From Thiomonas sp. X19 (GTDB lineage: Bacteria; Pseudomonadota; Gammaproteobacteria; Burkholderiales; Burkholderiaceae_C), in the NCBI RefSeq assembly GCF_900089495.1, contig NZ_LT605203.1, positions 1,948,216 through 2,012,215 on the forward strand: a DNA stretch of 64,000 nt. The letters run 5' to 3'. The notes beneath the pieces were generated by a model. It saw only the letters and a program-made list of their open reading frames with translations, did not search any database and had not been told where the DNA came from. The position numbers and the translations under genes are program-made. Shown one piece after another: positions 36,034-45,501 of this stretch. The stretch's first letter is position 1; every line of letters starts with the position of its first letter.

Positions 36034-36767
36034 ACACCAGGAAGCCTCGCATCCGTTGCCTTGCTGCTCGGGTCGCGAACGTGGTGGCCAGCGTAGCCAT
36101 CACCACAGCCATCACCACGTCCCCGGCCCACGCCACGGGCTTGATCGCCGGGGCCACCTTCCCCGAGCAGATCGTGCAGGAGATCACCCTGGTGGAGCAG
36201 TATGTGGCCCAGGCCGATCAGCTCACCCAGCAGATCCAGATGGTGATGAACCAGGCGCGCAACCTGACGAGCCTGCCGATGCAGATGTGGGCCAGCGCGA
36301 GTGCCCCGCTGCAACAGATGGTGCAACTCGTCGGCCACGCGCAGGGCTTGAGCTATGCCGCGCAGAACACCGTCGCCGCGGTGCAGGCGCAGTACGGCGC
36401 GCCGAACGCCGTGTTGAGCAACTATGCGGCAAGTCTGCAGCAGTGGACCGGCAATCTCAACAACCAGATCGCCGGCGTCTTGCAGCAGTACGACCTGAAT
36501 GCGACGAACTTCCAGACCACGCAATCGGCCCTGCAGGAGGTCCAGGAGGCCAGCCTATCGGCCGCCGGGCGCATGCAGGTGCTGCAGGCCGGCAACCAGA
36601 TCTCCGGACTCATGCTCAACCAGTTGCAAAGCCTGCAGTCCGACATCCAGGCCGGCAACCAGGCGATGCTCAACTTCATCGGCACTCAGGTCAACACCCG
36701 CCAGCACGACCGCAACGTGCAGCAGGACTGGCTCGACGGCAACGCGAACTACACGCCTGGGGGTTGA
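36030..36767 (+). CDS. trbJ: TrbJ/VirB5-like periplasmic protein
   Basis: From ATG 36030 the precursor has 245 residues. It has a signal peptide ending near SPAHA, then a helical, Gln-rich body (FPEQIVQEITLVEQYVAQAD, QQIQMVMNQARNLTSLP). VirB5/TrbJ proteins sit at the pilus tip or help entry exclusion. Its start overlaps trbE, and trbL follows 2 bp after its stop, so translation is coupled. Placement after trbE is the Tn4371 order; in RP4 it follows trbI. Confidence 0.85.
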   Translation: MNTRKPRIRCLAARVANVVASVAITTAITTSPAHATGLIAGATFPEQIVQEITLVEQYVAQADQLTQQIQMVMNQARNLTSLPMQMWASASAPLQQMVQLVGHAQGLSYAAQNTVAAVQAQYGAPNAVLSNYAASLQQWTGNLNNQIAGVLQQYDLNATNFQTTQSALQEVQEASLSAAGRMQVLQAGNQISGLMLNQLQSLQSDIQAGNQAMLNFIGTQVNTRQHDRNVQQDWLDGNANYTPGG

Positions 36768-36769
36768 GG

Positions 36770-38389
36770 ATGAAGGTCATCCGCGTGGCAACCGGCCTGC
36801 AGTTCGGCTCTTGCCTGCTCCTGCTCGCCGTGATGGTGAGCAGCCCGTCTGCCCATGCCGCAGGGGTGCTCGACACCATCCAGAGCAGCATGCAGGCTGC
36901 CTCCACCGGCTGGATGCGCATCGCCGAAGGTTATGCCAAGACGATCTTCGCGGCGCTTGCGGTGTTCGAGCTCGTCTGGTCGGGGGCGCAGTACACCTTG
37001 CAGAAGAACGACCTGAGCGACTTCATGGTGGCGGTGCTGTTCAAGGTCTCGGCGCTGGCCTTCTTCTACACCCTGATGCTCGAGGCGTCGACCTGGATGC
37101 CCCTCGTCATCCAGAGCTTCACCACCATGGGCCAGACCATCAGCGGCACCCCACCCCTGACCCCAAGCGGCGTGTTCGATCAGGGCGTCAACCTCGCCAC
37201 CCGGATCATCACGGCGGTGAGCAACGCCCAGTACGGCCTTACCGAAATCGGCCAGGCCCTGCTGGCCGACATCGTCGTGGGTCTGACCGGTTTCATCGTC
37301 GTGATCGCCTATGCCCTGATCGCCCTGCAGTTCCTCATGACCTTGATCGAGAGCTATATCGTGCTGGGGGGAGGCGCCGTCATGCTCGGCTTCATGGGCT
37401 CGCGCTGGACCGCGAACTGGGGCGAGAAGTACTTCGGCTATGCGGTGAGCGTCGGGGTCAAGCTGCTCGTGGTTTACTTGATCGTCGGTTTCGGCACCAC
37501 GCTCACCGCCCAGGAACTGGCCCTGCTCAAGGCCAGGCTCGATGCCCATGGTGTGCCGCCCCTGTCCAATCTGCTCGACATCGGGCTCTCGGCCCTGGTG
37601 TTCGGCGGCGTGGCCTGGAACGTGCCGGGGCTTGCCGGCAGCTTCATGAACGGCACGCCGAGCATGAGCTTGGGCAACATGGCCGCGCCGATGGCCGGGA
37701 TCTCCGCCGGAGTCATTGCAGCCGGGGCTGCGGCTACGGGGGGACTGGCCAGGCTGGCCACACTGACCCAGGGCTCGGCTGGTGGCGGGCTGCCGCTCGG
37801 GGTGGGTGGGGGAGGTGTGGGAGGCGGAGGAGTGGGAGATGGAGGGACTGCGGGCACGCCAGGTGCCGTGGGATCGGTCGGTGGCATGGACAGGCTGGCG
37901 GCGCTGGGCAGTATGACCGGGGCTGCAGGGCAGGGGGCTGCAGACCTTGCACGTGGGAATCCCAGCGGTGGGGGCTCCACGGCAGCATGGAACGCAGGGC
38001 CCGCGCAAACCCCGCGCGCAGCCATTCCGGCCTTGCCGTCCAGCATGGCCAACGCGCAAACGTTTAGCAACCCGCCCATGGATCCACCGCAGTCGACCAA
38101 CCCGCAGCAAGTGGGGGCGGACCAGGGCTCAGGCGCGCAGGCCACGGCATCGCGCACCTCGGATCTGGTACCTCCCGCAAGCGGCAACGCCGATACGGTG
38201 GGCGCGCCGACCGCAGGCGCAGGCGCTGCGGGAGATCGTGCGCAGGCTGGCGCGTCATCGAGCCTGGACCGGCTTGCTGCGCGCATGGGACAGATCCAGG
38301 ACAACGCCGCCGGCAGAGCGCTGCAGCATGTCACCGGGCATGACGGGAATGCCGGCGGGCTGACCATTCGTCTGGTCCATCCGGATTAG
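36770..38389 (+). CDS. trbL: TrbL/VirB6 channel protein
   Basis: A 539-residue polytopic inner-membrane protein. A signal-like N-terminus is followed by about six membrane segments between residues 45 and 330, including IVVGLTGFIVVIAYALIALQ. After residue 340 the protein is a long soluble tail rich in Gly, Ala, Ser and Pro, with a GGGGVGGGG stretch, ending near HVTGHDGNAGGLTIRL. VirB6 proteins form part of the DNA path. The ATG at 36770 has GAGG close by. The next gene follows after 95 bp that include copy 3 of the leader box. Confidence 0.9.
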   Translation: MKVIRVATGLQFGSCLLLLAVMVSSPSAHAAGVLDTIQSSMQAASTGWMRIAEGYAKTIFAALAVFELVWSGAQYTLQKNDLSDFMVAVLFKVSALAFFYTLMLEASTWMPLVIQSFTTMGQTISGTPPLTPSGVFDQGVNLATRIITAVSNAQYGLTEIGQALLADIVVGLTGFIVVIAYALIALQFLMTLIESYIVLGGGAVMLGFMGSRWTANWGEKYFGYAVSVGVKLLVVYLIVGFGTTLTAQELALLKARLDAHGVPPLSNLLDIGLSALVFGGVAWNVPGLAGSFMNGTPSMSLGNMAAPMAGISAGVIAAGAAATGGLARLATLTQGSAGGGLPLGVGGGGVGGGGVGDGGTAGTPGAVGSVGGMDRLAALGSMTGAAGQGAADLARGNPSGGGSTAAWNAGPAQTPRAAIPALPSSMANAQTFSNPPMDPPQSTNPQQVGADQGSGAQATASRTSDLVPPASGNADTVGAPTAGAGAAGDRAQAGASSSLDRLAARMGQIQDNAAGRALQHVTGHDGNAGGLTIRLVHPD

Positions 38390-38439
38390 CCCTTCGGTCG
38401 CGCCCAGCCGGATGACAGGTCGGCGTTTCCTCAGCCGCC

Positions 38440-38456
38440 ATTAAGGACAGGCCCCG
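38440..38456 (+). promoter_or_regulatory. shared leader box, copy 3 (before trbF)
   Basis: ATTAAGGACAGGCCCCG, two differences from copy 1, preceded by TTTCCTC. Its last five bases begin a small hairpin, CCCCG-TGTTG-CGGGG (38452-38466), that ends 18 bases before the trbF start. Confidence 0.4.
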
Positions 38457-38484
38457 TGTTGCGGGGATGAGCCCCGGAGAGCCC

Positions 38485-39135
38485 ATGACTGATGCCAACC
38501 CTTACCTGAACGCCCGGCGCGAGTGGGACGAACGCTATGGCGATGCGCTCGCGCGGGCCCGGACCTGGCGCCTGGCGGCCTTCGCCAGTCTGGCGGTGGC
38601 CGCGGTCGCCGTGGTCGGCATCACCTTCGTCGGCGCCCAGTCCAAGATCCGGCCCTACGTGGTGGCCCTCGACACGATGGGCAACCCGGTGGCCATGGCG
38701 CAGCCCGTCACGGGCGGCGCCGTCGACCAGCGCATCCTCGAAGCCCAGCTCGCCAACTGGGTGTGGAACGCCCGCAGCGTCATCCCCGACCCCGCTGCCC
38801 AGAAAACCCTGATCGCCCGGGTCTACGCCATGGCCGGCAGCGATGCCGCCAGCGCCCTCAACCGCTACTACCGCCAGCACCCACCCTTCGGCGACTTCAC
38901 GGTCAACGTCACCATCACCAGCGTGCTGCCGGTGAGCGGCAACACCTGGCAGGTGGGCTGGAACGAGGTGCGCAGCCAGGGCGGTGCGGTGCAGCCGGCC
39001 CAGCACTGGAGGGCCAACATCACCACCGGCATCGACCCCAAACTCACGGACAGTCCCCAGGTGATGCTGGACAACCCACTGGGGATCTTCGTCAAGAGCC
39101 TGTCCTGGACGCCCGTGGTGGGCGGTGCTGCATGA
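38485..39135 (+). CDS. trbF: TrbF/VirB8 assembly factor
   Basis: About 216 residues from ATG 38485, which has GGAG six bases upstream; a start at 38467 is possible. It has one N-terminal membrane segment (residues about 32-52, FASLAVAAVAVVGITFVG) and a periplasmic VirB8 domain with IRPYVVALDTMGNPVAMA and ALNRYYRQHPPFGDFTVNV. VirB8 nucleates the secretion complex. A gap of 85 bp separates it from trbG. Confidence 0.9.
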   Translation: MTDANPYLNARREWDERYGDALARARTWRLAAFASLAVAAVAVVGITFVGAQSKIRPYVVALDTMGNPVAMAQPVTGGAVDQRILEAQLANWVWNARSVIPDPAAQKTLIARVYAMAGSDAASALNRYYRQHPPFGDFTVNVTITSVLPVSGNTWQVGWNEVRSQGGAVQPAQHWRANITTGIDPKLTDSPQVMLDNPLGIFVKSLSWTPVVGGAA

Positions 39136-39220
39136 ACGGCAACACCACAGCCCATCTCCTGGCGTCAACGCCAGCTCAGGGGTCATCGGATGTCTTGCCC
39201 CTCAACCCAAGGACGAGCCC

Positions 39221-40222
39221 ATGAAGGTTCTTCGCATCCTCGCTCTACTGACGTGCATGGGCGCGACCGCCTCGGCCGCGCCTGCAGCGCTGGCATCAGG
39301 GGCCGCTCCGGCATCGACCCCATCGTCGGGCGCAACGCGGGTCCACGAGACCGTGACCCTTGCCAACCCCACCAGCCGGCAACTCTACGAGGCCAGGGCA
39401 CCGATCCCGCTCAGCCACCGTGCCACCGAGGACGCCTCGCAGGACTGGCTCAGGACCGGTGTTGCCGCCAGCCTGGTGGGCACCAACGGCCAGGTGCTGT
39501 ACCCCTATGGCCAGAGCCGCCCGACGGTGACCTGTGCGCCGCTGCATATCTGCGTCATCGACTTGATGCAGGGCGAGCGCATCACCAATATTGCGATCGG
39601 CGACTCGGTGCGCTGGTTGGTGCAGTCCGCGGATGCCGCAAGCCGCCCCGTGGTGGTGGTCAAGCCCACCCAAGCCGGTCTGGTGACCAATCTGGTGGTG
39701 ACCACCGATGTTGGACGGATTTATTACCTGACCCTGGTCAGTGATCCGCATGACTACGTGCCGCTGATCGGCTTCTACGACCCGCAGCAGTTGGTGATCC
39801 ACCTGCAGCAGCGGGCTCAAGAGGCGAGGGCGGCCGAGCAGGCCAAGACGGAGGCGCGCAAGCAGGCCGTGGTCGCTCCACTGGGGCGCATCGATCCGGC
39901 CCAGCTCGACTTCGACTTCCGCTGCAAGGCGGATGATGGCCACAGCGATCTGGACAACGCCGACCTGAAGCCGGTGCGGGTGTTCGCCGGTGGTGGGCAC
40001 ACCTATCTGCAGATGCCCGGCACGATGCAAGATACCGATGCCCCGGCCGTGTTCGACACCACGGGGGGCCAGACCGCGCTGATGAACAGCCGCCTGGTAC
40101 ACGGGTACTTCGTCCTCGACGGCCTGCCCCAACAGTTCAAACTGGTCGTGGGCGTGGGCAAGAACGCCCGCAGCGTCAGTTGCCGTCACGATCCGGTCAA
40201 CGCCGGATTCTGGGCGCGGTGA
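39221..40222 (+). CDS. trbG: TrbG/VirB9 outer-membrane complex protein
   Basis: From ATG 39221 (AAGGA upstream) the precursor has 333 residues with a signal peptide ending near SAAPA. The VirB9 domain includes VLYPYGQSRPTVTCAPLHIC, ERITNIAIGDSVRW and, near the C-terminus, the FDFRCKADDG and FVLDGLPQQFKLVVGVGK segments. With TrbI and a lipoprotein it forms the outer-membrane core. The lipoprotein TrbH/VirB7 equivalent is not evident. Confidence 0.9.
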   Translation: MKVLRILALLTCMGATASAAPAALASGAAPASTPSSGATRVHETVTLANPTSRQLYEARAPIPLSHRATEDASQDWLRTGVAASLVGTNGQVLYPYGQSRPTVTCAPLHICVIDLMQGERITNIAIGDSVRWLVQSADAASRPVVVVKPTQAGLVTNLVVTTDVGRIYYLTLVSDPHDYVPLIGFYDPQQLVIHLQQRAQEARAAEQAKTEARKQAVVAPLGRIDPAQLDFDFRCKADDGHSDLDNADLKPVRVFAGGGHTYLQMPGTMQDTDAPAVFDTTGGQTALMNSRLVHGYFVLDGLPQQFKLVVGVGKNARSVSCRHDPVNAGFWAR

Positions 40223-40234
40223 GCGGAGCGCGGC

Positions 40235-41686
40235 ATGCATGACGCCGGACAGGAGCCGACTTCGGTCGACCAGGCGCTGATCCGCCAGGATGTGGATGGT
40301 GGGGCGGCGCAGACCCACGACGCCAAGGGCAATCAGGGCAGCTCGGGCAGGGTGGGCAGGGTGGGGATCCGCATCCAAGGGATCCCACGCCTGGGCGGTG
40401 CCCGGCTGAGCAAGAACTTCAAGGTGGTGGCCTTCATCGGCGGTGGGGCACTTGCAGGTGGCATGCTGCTGGGTGTGCTGACGGCGGGGAACCGACCCAA
40501 GGCTGCGGTGGATGGTGCATCCGGGGCGATGGTGGGCCAGACCCGGCCGGACGTGGACGCGATGATGCGGGCGGCGCAGCGGGCTGCACAGGCCGATGCA
40601 GCGCGAAGGCATGCAGGTGGGACGGCCCCTGCGTCTGGTGCGAGCTCTGCCCTGCGCGGTGGTGCATCCCAGGTTGCCGCAGCCCTGCCTGCAGGAGGAC
40701 AGGCATCGCAGCTCACGCCAGCGCAGAAGTACCGCCAGTGGTTGACGGCGCAGCATTACAAGGACCTGGAAGGTCGGGTGCTAGCGGCGCAGAGTGCGCA
40801 GGTGGCCCAGACCAGCGCTGCGGAACTGGGGATGATGCGCGGCGGGCCGCCGCGTGGTGACGGCGCGTCGACCGCGGATGCCTGGCGCCGACTCAGCGCG
40901 CTGGCGGCGACGCCGCAGGGCGCTGCGGACCCCCAGGTGCAGAAGGCGCTTGCAGCCTTGCAGCGGTCCACGGGTTTGGGGCTTGGTGAGACGGCGGAGG
41001 CGCAGGACTCGCAGGACCGCAATCAGGCCTTCCTGACCAGCGTGGAGCACCAGGCGTCGTCGGAGTCCGCGGGGTATCTGGATGCAGTGGCACAGCCACC
41101 GATCAGCGACCATGAGCTGTTCGCAGGCTCGGTGATTCCGGCGGTGATGCTGAGCGGCATCGACAGCGATCTGCCGGGCACGATCACGGCCCAGGTGCGC
41201 CAGACGGTGTACGACAGCCTGCATCCGGATGTTGTGGTCATTCCCCAAGGCACGCGCATTGTCGGTGTGTACAGCAGCGCGGTAGCCTATGGCCAGAGTC
41301 GGGTGCTGGTGGCGTGGGATCGGCTGATCTTCCCCGACGGGGCGATGATCGATCTGCGGGGGATGGCCGGTACGGACGGGCAAGGGCAGGCCGGCTTCCA
41401 CGACCAGGTCGACAACCACGGCCTGCGGATCTTCGGCAGCGCGGTGCTGATGAGCCTGCTGGGCGTGGGGGCGCAGTTGAGCCAGCCGCAGAATGCCGGG
41501 GCGCTCAACACGCCGTCCGCGAGTCAGCAGGCGGCCGCGGCCCTGGCGCAGCAGATGGACAACGTGGGCACGAATCTGTTGAACAAGAACCTGAGCATCC
41601 AGCCGACCTTGACCATCCGTCCGGGCTATGCCTTCAACGTGCTGGTGAACCGGACGATGATCCTGCCGGCGTATGGGGGGCGGTGA
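40235..41686 (+). CDS. trbI: TrbI/VirB10 energy-sensing core protein
   Basis: A 483-residue protein with one membrane helix at about 62-82 (FKVVAFIGGGALAGGMLLGV), an Ala/Gly/Gln-rich periplasmic linker, and a C-terminal VirB10 beta-barrel domain beginning AGSVIPAVMLSGIDSDLPGT and ending PGYAFNVLVNRTMIL. VirB10 spans both membranes and gates the channel. It is the last transfer gene; the island ends within 49 bp of it, at the D-lactate dehydrogenase stop. Confidence 0.92.
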   Translation: MHDAGQEPTSVDQALIRQDVDGGAAQTHDAKGNQGSSGRVGRVGIRIQGIPRLGGARLSKNFKVVAFIGGGALAGGMLLGVLTAGNRPKAAVDGASGAMVGQTRPDVDAMMRAAQRAAQADAARRHAGGTAPASGASSALRGGASQVAAALPAGGQASQLTPAQKYRQWLTAQHYKDLEGRVLAAQSAQVAQTSAAELGMMRGGPPRGDGASTADAWRRLSALAATPQGAADPQVQKALAALQRSTGLGLGETAEAQDSQDRNQAFLTSVEHQASSESAGYLDAVAQPPISDHELFAGSVIPAVMLSGIDSDLPGTITAQVRQTVYDSLHPDVVVIPQGTRIVGVYSSAVAYGQSRVLVAWDRLIFPDGAMIDLRGMAGTDGQGQAGFHDQVDNHGLRIFGSAVLMSLLGVGAQLSQPQNAGALNTPSASQQAAAALAQQMDNVGTNLLNKNLSIQPTLTIRPGYAFNVLVNRTMILPAYGGR

Positions 41687-41735
41687 GGGGCCGATCTGCC
41701 CATCGACACTCGACGCTCGCGCGCGTTCTACGGTG

Positions 41736-43136
41736 TCACCCCTGAGACACGATGCGCACGACCTTGCCCGGATTCATGATGTTGCGAGGATCCAGGGCGC
41801 GCTTGATCGCGACCATGGCATGCATTGATGGCCCCCGTTCCAGTTCAAGAAAGTCCAGCTTTCCGTACCCAATGCCATGCTCACCGGTACAGGTTCCACC
41901 GAGGCTGATGGCGTGGCGCATCAGACGGGCGTTGAGTTCCTCTGCGCGGGCCATCTCATCAGCATCGCCGGGATCAACGACGATGCACAGATGGAAATTG
42001 CCATCACCGACGTGACCACACATCGGCGCGGTGAGCCCCAACTCCAGGACGTCCTGCCGAGCTGCAAGCGCGGCATCACCGAGCTTTGAGATCGGCACGC
42101 ATGCATCGGTCGGTATGCCTTGGCATCCTGGACGTAGGGCCAACGCCGCCCACCACACATCATGCCGTGCCTGCCAGAGTTGGGAGCGAGCCTCCGGTGT
42201 CGTGGCCGAGGTATAACCTGTGCCACCGTGTTCACGCGCGATCATCTCCACCATCTCGACTTGCTCCGCAAGGCTCGCAGGCGACCCCTGGAACTCGAAA
42301 AACAACGTTGGCACTTCGGGCAGATCGAGCTTCGAATACCGATTGCAGGCTGCAACTTGCAGTTCATCCAGAAACTCGATGCGGCCGATGGGTATACCCG
42401 CCTGGATCACCTGGATCACCGTCTCGATCGCTGCCTTGAGACTAGGGAAGCCGCATCGCGCGGCGCTCACGCTTTCGGGGAGCGGGTGCAGTTTGAGGGT
42501 CAGTTCAGTAATCACTCCCAGCGTGCCTTCAGCTCCGGTAAAGAGGCGCGTCAGATCATAGCCAGCGGCTGATTTCTTGGCGCGCCCTCCAGTCTCGATG
42601 ACCTCGCCGTTAGCCATGACGACCTGAAGGGACATCACGTTCTCTCGCATCGTTCCATAGCGCACGGCGTTCGTGCCGGATGCACGCGTCGAAGCCATGC
42701 CGCCCAGCGAGGCATCTGCCACCGGGTCAATGGGAAAGTGAAGCCCGGTTCCGTGCAATTCGGCATTCAACTGCTTGCGCGTGACACCTGCTTGCACACG
42801 GCAATCGAAGTCTGCCGTGTTGACCTGCAGGATAGTGTTCATCTGCGACAGATCGATGCAGATGCCACCGGCGATCGCGCCCACGCCACCTTCACATGAC
42901 GTTCCCGTACCGAATGCGATAACTGGCACCGATGATGCATGACATAGTGTGACGACTGCTGCGACTTCCTGAGTGGACTGCGCAAAGATGACGGCATCAG
43001 GGGGACATGTCGGATGAAAGGAGACATCTTTGCCGTGCTGATAGCGAATGGCTTGGCCAAGCGCACATCGATCTCCGAAGAGCTGTTTCAAATGGGCGAT
43101 GAGCTGTGTTGTTTCACTTTTAGTCTTGGCATCCAT
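41736..43136 (-). CDS. D-lactate dehydrogenase-like FAD-linked oxidase (GlcD family)
   Basis: A 466-residue flavoprotein. The FAD-binding PCMH domain spans about 45-225 (VIAFGTGTSCEGGVGAIAGG, then DPVADASLGGMASTRASGTN and GAEGTLGVITELTLKLHPLP). The C-terminal cap holds GHVGDGNFHLCIVVDPGD and the ending GTCTGEHGIGYGKLDFL, with the metal or substrate His residues. It resembles cytochrome-dependent D-lactate dehydrogenases more than glycolate oxidase GlcD, whose partner genes are absent. The substrate is likely a D-2-hydroxy acid. It converges on the end of the conjugative island. Confidence 0.88.
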   Translation of the reverse strand: MDAKTKSETTQLIAHLKQLFGDRCALGQAIRYQHGKDVSFHPTCPPDAVIFAQSTQEVAAVVTLCHASSVPVIAFGTGTSCEGGVGAIAGGICIDLSQMNTILQVNTADFDCRVQAGVTRKQLNAELHGTGLHFPIDPVADASLGGMASTRASGTNAVRYGTMRENVMSLQVVMANGEVIETGGRAKKSAAGYDLTRLFTGAEGTLGVITELTLKLHPLPESVSAARCGFPSLKAAIETVIQVIQAGIPIGRIEFLDELQVAACNRYSKLDLPEVPTLFFEFQGSPASLAEQVEMVEMIAREHGGTGYTSATTPEARSQLWQARHDVWWAALALRPGCQGIPTDACVPISKLGDAALAARQDVLELGLTAPMCGHVGDGNFHLCIVVDPGDADEMARAEELNARLMRHAISLGGTCTGEHGIGYGKLDFLELERGPSMHAMVAIKRALDPRNIMNPGKVVRIVSQG

Positions 43137-43245
43137 GTGGCACTCCCAATGCGGTTTTGACGATCGTGGTCACTGTGCATACGGCTTGCTCTGCTGCTGC
43201 AAAGCACAGATGCAGATGGCGTTCGGTTTGTCTTGAGTGAAACTC

Positions 43246-44634
43246 TCAGCGTATCGTCCAAGCACCAATGAGCGCCCCTGCCAACAAGGCCAGCGCCGCC
43301 CCCAGCAGCGCCGCGCCCGCGCCAACCATGCCCCCCGCGTGCAGATGCAAAAAGCCGCCGAGCAAGGCGATGCCCAGTGCGCCTGCAGCCTGACGCGCGG
43401 TGTTGTTCACTGCCGAAGCCATGCCCGCGCGTTCCGGCGGCACGGCGCCGATGGCCGCATGCACCACGGCCGGCATGGCCGGCACCAGGCCCAGCCCGGC
43501 CAGCAGCAGCCAGGGCGCCATTGCGCTGAACGGCGTCTGCGCCTGTACCCGCGTCAGACCGAGATAGGCGATGCCCATCAGCGCTAGGCCGGCCACGGCC
43601 GTCCAGCGCGCGCCGAACCGCCCCACCAACCGCCCGCCAAAAGACACCAATGCTACGAAGGGCAGGAACATCAGGCTCAGCCGCACTCCGGCCTGCGCTG
43701 CCGACAAGCCCTGCGCATGCTGAAAGAACAGGCTCATGGCGAACAACATGCCCATGACCCCGAAGTTCATCAGCCCTGCCGCCACATTGGCCCCGGTGAA
43801 AGCCGGGCGACGAAAGAAGGCCAGCGGAATCAGCGGCTGCGCCACGCGGCCTTCCCACCAGACAAAGAGTCCGCCGGCCAACGCTGTGGCACCGCCAGCC
43901 AGCAGGATAGGCGGCGCGGTCCAGCCCAGCGCATGGCCTTCGATCAAGGCAAACAGCATGGCGGCAAGACAAACAGTGGCCAGCGCCTGCCCGGTCACGT
44001 CCAGCCGCCGCTGGGTATCGCCGTGGGATTCGCGCACCGAGCGCGCGGTCAGCAGCAAAGCGGCCAGCCCGACCGGCAGATTGATCCAGAAGATCGCCCG
44101 CCAGCCCAGCGCATCCACCAGCACCCCGCCCAGCGTCGGCCCGGCCACCAGCGCCACCCCGGAGATGCCAGCCCACAGGCCGATGGCCCGCGCCCGCAGC
44201 CGCGCATCGACGAAGGCCTGTCGCAGGATGGCCAGAGAGTTGGGCAGCAGCGCCGCGGCGCCCACGCCCTGCGCCACCCGCGCCGCGTTCAGCCAGGCCA
44301 GGTTCGGGGAAAGGGCGCACAGCAGCGAGGCCAGCACGAACACCACCAGGCCGATGGTGTAGACGCGCTTGCGCCCATGGAGGTCGGCCAGTTCGCCCGC
44401 GCCGAGCATCAGGCTGGAGAAGCTCAGGGCGTAGGCGTCGCTCACCCATTGCAGGCCAGAAAGACTGGTGTGCAACTCGCGATGAATCGCCGGCAGCGCG
44501 ACATTGACCACGGTGATGTCGAGTTGCACCATGGACAGGCCGAGGGAGACGGCGAGCAATAAGCCGAGCGACGACACGGATGCGTCGCGCACGGCTTGTG
44601 TTGAAGCATCGGGCATGGATTCCCGTCTTGACAT
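43246..44634 (-). CDS. MFS transporter, DHA2 (EmrB/QacA) type
   Basis: A 462-residue exporter with about 14 hydrophobic helices. The motif MVQLDITVVNVALPAIHREL in TM1 and GRKRVYTIGLVVFVLAS after TM2 are typical of the DHA2 drug:H+ antiporters. The substrate is unknown. It begins 9 bp after the methyltransferase stop and is probably cotranscribed. The start may be Met7 (44616). Confidence 0.88.
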   Translation of the reverse strand: MSRRESMPDASTQAVRDASVSSLGLLLAVSLGLSMVQLDITVVNVALPAIHRELHTSLSGLQWVSDAYALSFSSLMLGAGELADLHGRKRVYTIGLVVFVLASLLCALSPNLAWLNAARVAQGVGAAALLPNSLAILRQAFVDARLRARAIGLWAGISGVALVAGPTLGGVLVDALGWRAIFWINLPVGLAALLLTARSVRESHGDTQRRLDVTGQALATVCLAAMLFALIEGHALGWTAPPILLAGGATALAGGLFVWWEGRVAQPLIPLAFFRRPAFTGANVAAGLMNFGVMGMLFAMSLFFQHAQGLSAAQAGVRLSLMFLPFVALVSFGGRLVGRFGARWTAVAGLALMGIAYLGLTRVQAQTPFSAMAPWLLLAGLGLVPAMPAVVHAAIGAVPPERAGMASAVNNTARQAAGALGIALLGGFLHLHAGGMVGAGAALLGAALALLAGALIGAWTIR

Positions 44635-44643
44635 GCGGGTTAG

Positions 44644-45426
44644 TCAATGCGTCGCCGCACGGTGCGCAACCAGGGTGGTCATCGGCCAAAGCAAGGTGCA
44701 ACTCCCGTCTATGTCCTGCACTGTCAGGAAATCGCGGACTCCCTTAAGACAATCCTCGTCCGAGTAATGCGGCTTGGCTGAAAACAGCAGACGCAAAAAT
44801 TTGCCCAGATGCTGAGAATCCGCAAATCGCCACCGAGCCGTGTTGTCGTAGAACGCGGGACGGCCCCATCCCGTCAATCCACATAATGTGGTGGCGAACT
44901 CTTGGGACAAAAATGACACCTCATGGCCAGTCACGCAGGAGCGGGCGATGAAGCTGTCGAAATAACGTGCCAGGGCCGTGCCCGCGAAGATGTCGGTGAT
45001 CACCAGCCGCCCACCGGGTTTGGTGTGCGCGGCGAATCGCTCAAACGCCCGGGTTTTGTCGCGGACATGGTGGATGGCCCCGCGGCTCCATACAGCGTCG
45101 AAACCCTTGAACGCCAGATCCAGATCTTCTGCAGCTTGGTGGTGGATGCAGACATTGCGCGACAGGATCTCGGCAAGCCCTTGCGTCTGCTCTGGCGCGG
45201 GATCAACGATGTCCAGGCGACCGTTCGATCCGAGCGTTCCGGCGATTTCGCGGCTGAAGTAACCTGTTCCGGCACCAACCTCCACAATGGATTCTCCCGG
45301 TCTTGGTTGAAGCATGTCGTGCATCAATCTCAAATCGTGATGCCACGCCTCCGGATAAATACGCAGGGCGTCCTGATAGTTCGTCGAGCGCTCTCCACTG
45401 AATTCGGCATCGGTGTCGGCATACAT
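44644..45426 (-). CDS. class I SAM-dependent methyltransferase
   Basis: From ATG 45426 (GGAGG eight bases upstream) the protein has 260 residues. The SAM-binding motif I is VEVGAGTGYFS at about 48-58, followed by DIVDP at the end of the second strand, and motif IV is DAVWSRGAIHHVRD, as in small-molecule methyltransferases of the UbiE/arsenite type. The acceptor is unknown. Two cysteines (ARSCVTG and LCGL) occur without the Cys pattern of ArsM. It is in one operon with the downstream DHA2 exporter, so methylation then export is possible. Confidence 0.8.
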   Translation of the reverse strand: MYADTDAEFSGERSTNYQDALRIYPEAWHHDLRLMHDMLQPRPGESIVEVGAGTGYFSREIAGTLGSNGRLDIVDPAPEQTQGLAEILSRNVCIHHQAAEDLDLAFKGFDAVWSRGAIHHVRDKTRAFERFAAHTKPGGRLVITDIFAGTALARYFDSFIARSCVTGHEVSFLSQEFATTLCGLTGWGRPAFYDNTARWRFADSQHLGKFLRLLFSAKPHYSDEDCLKGVRDFLTVQDIDGSCTLLWPMTTLVAHRAATH

Positions 45427-45501
45427 GGCAATAACCTCCGTATTGACAAAAGGTTGAAAACAACGATCAACAGCCGCATCCAACTGCGGCCGTGCTCCAC
45501 T

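Noticed and set aside
44644..45426. Arsenite methyltransferase ArsM
   Set aside because: The set of conserved cysteines of ArsM is not present and there are no ars genes near.
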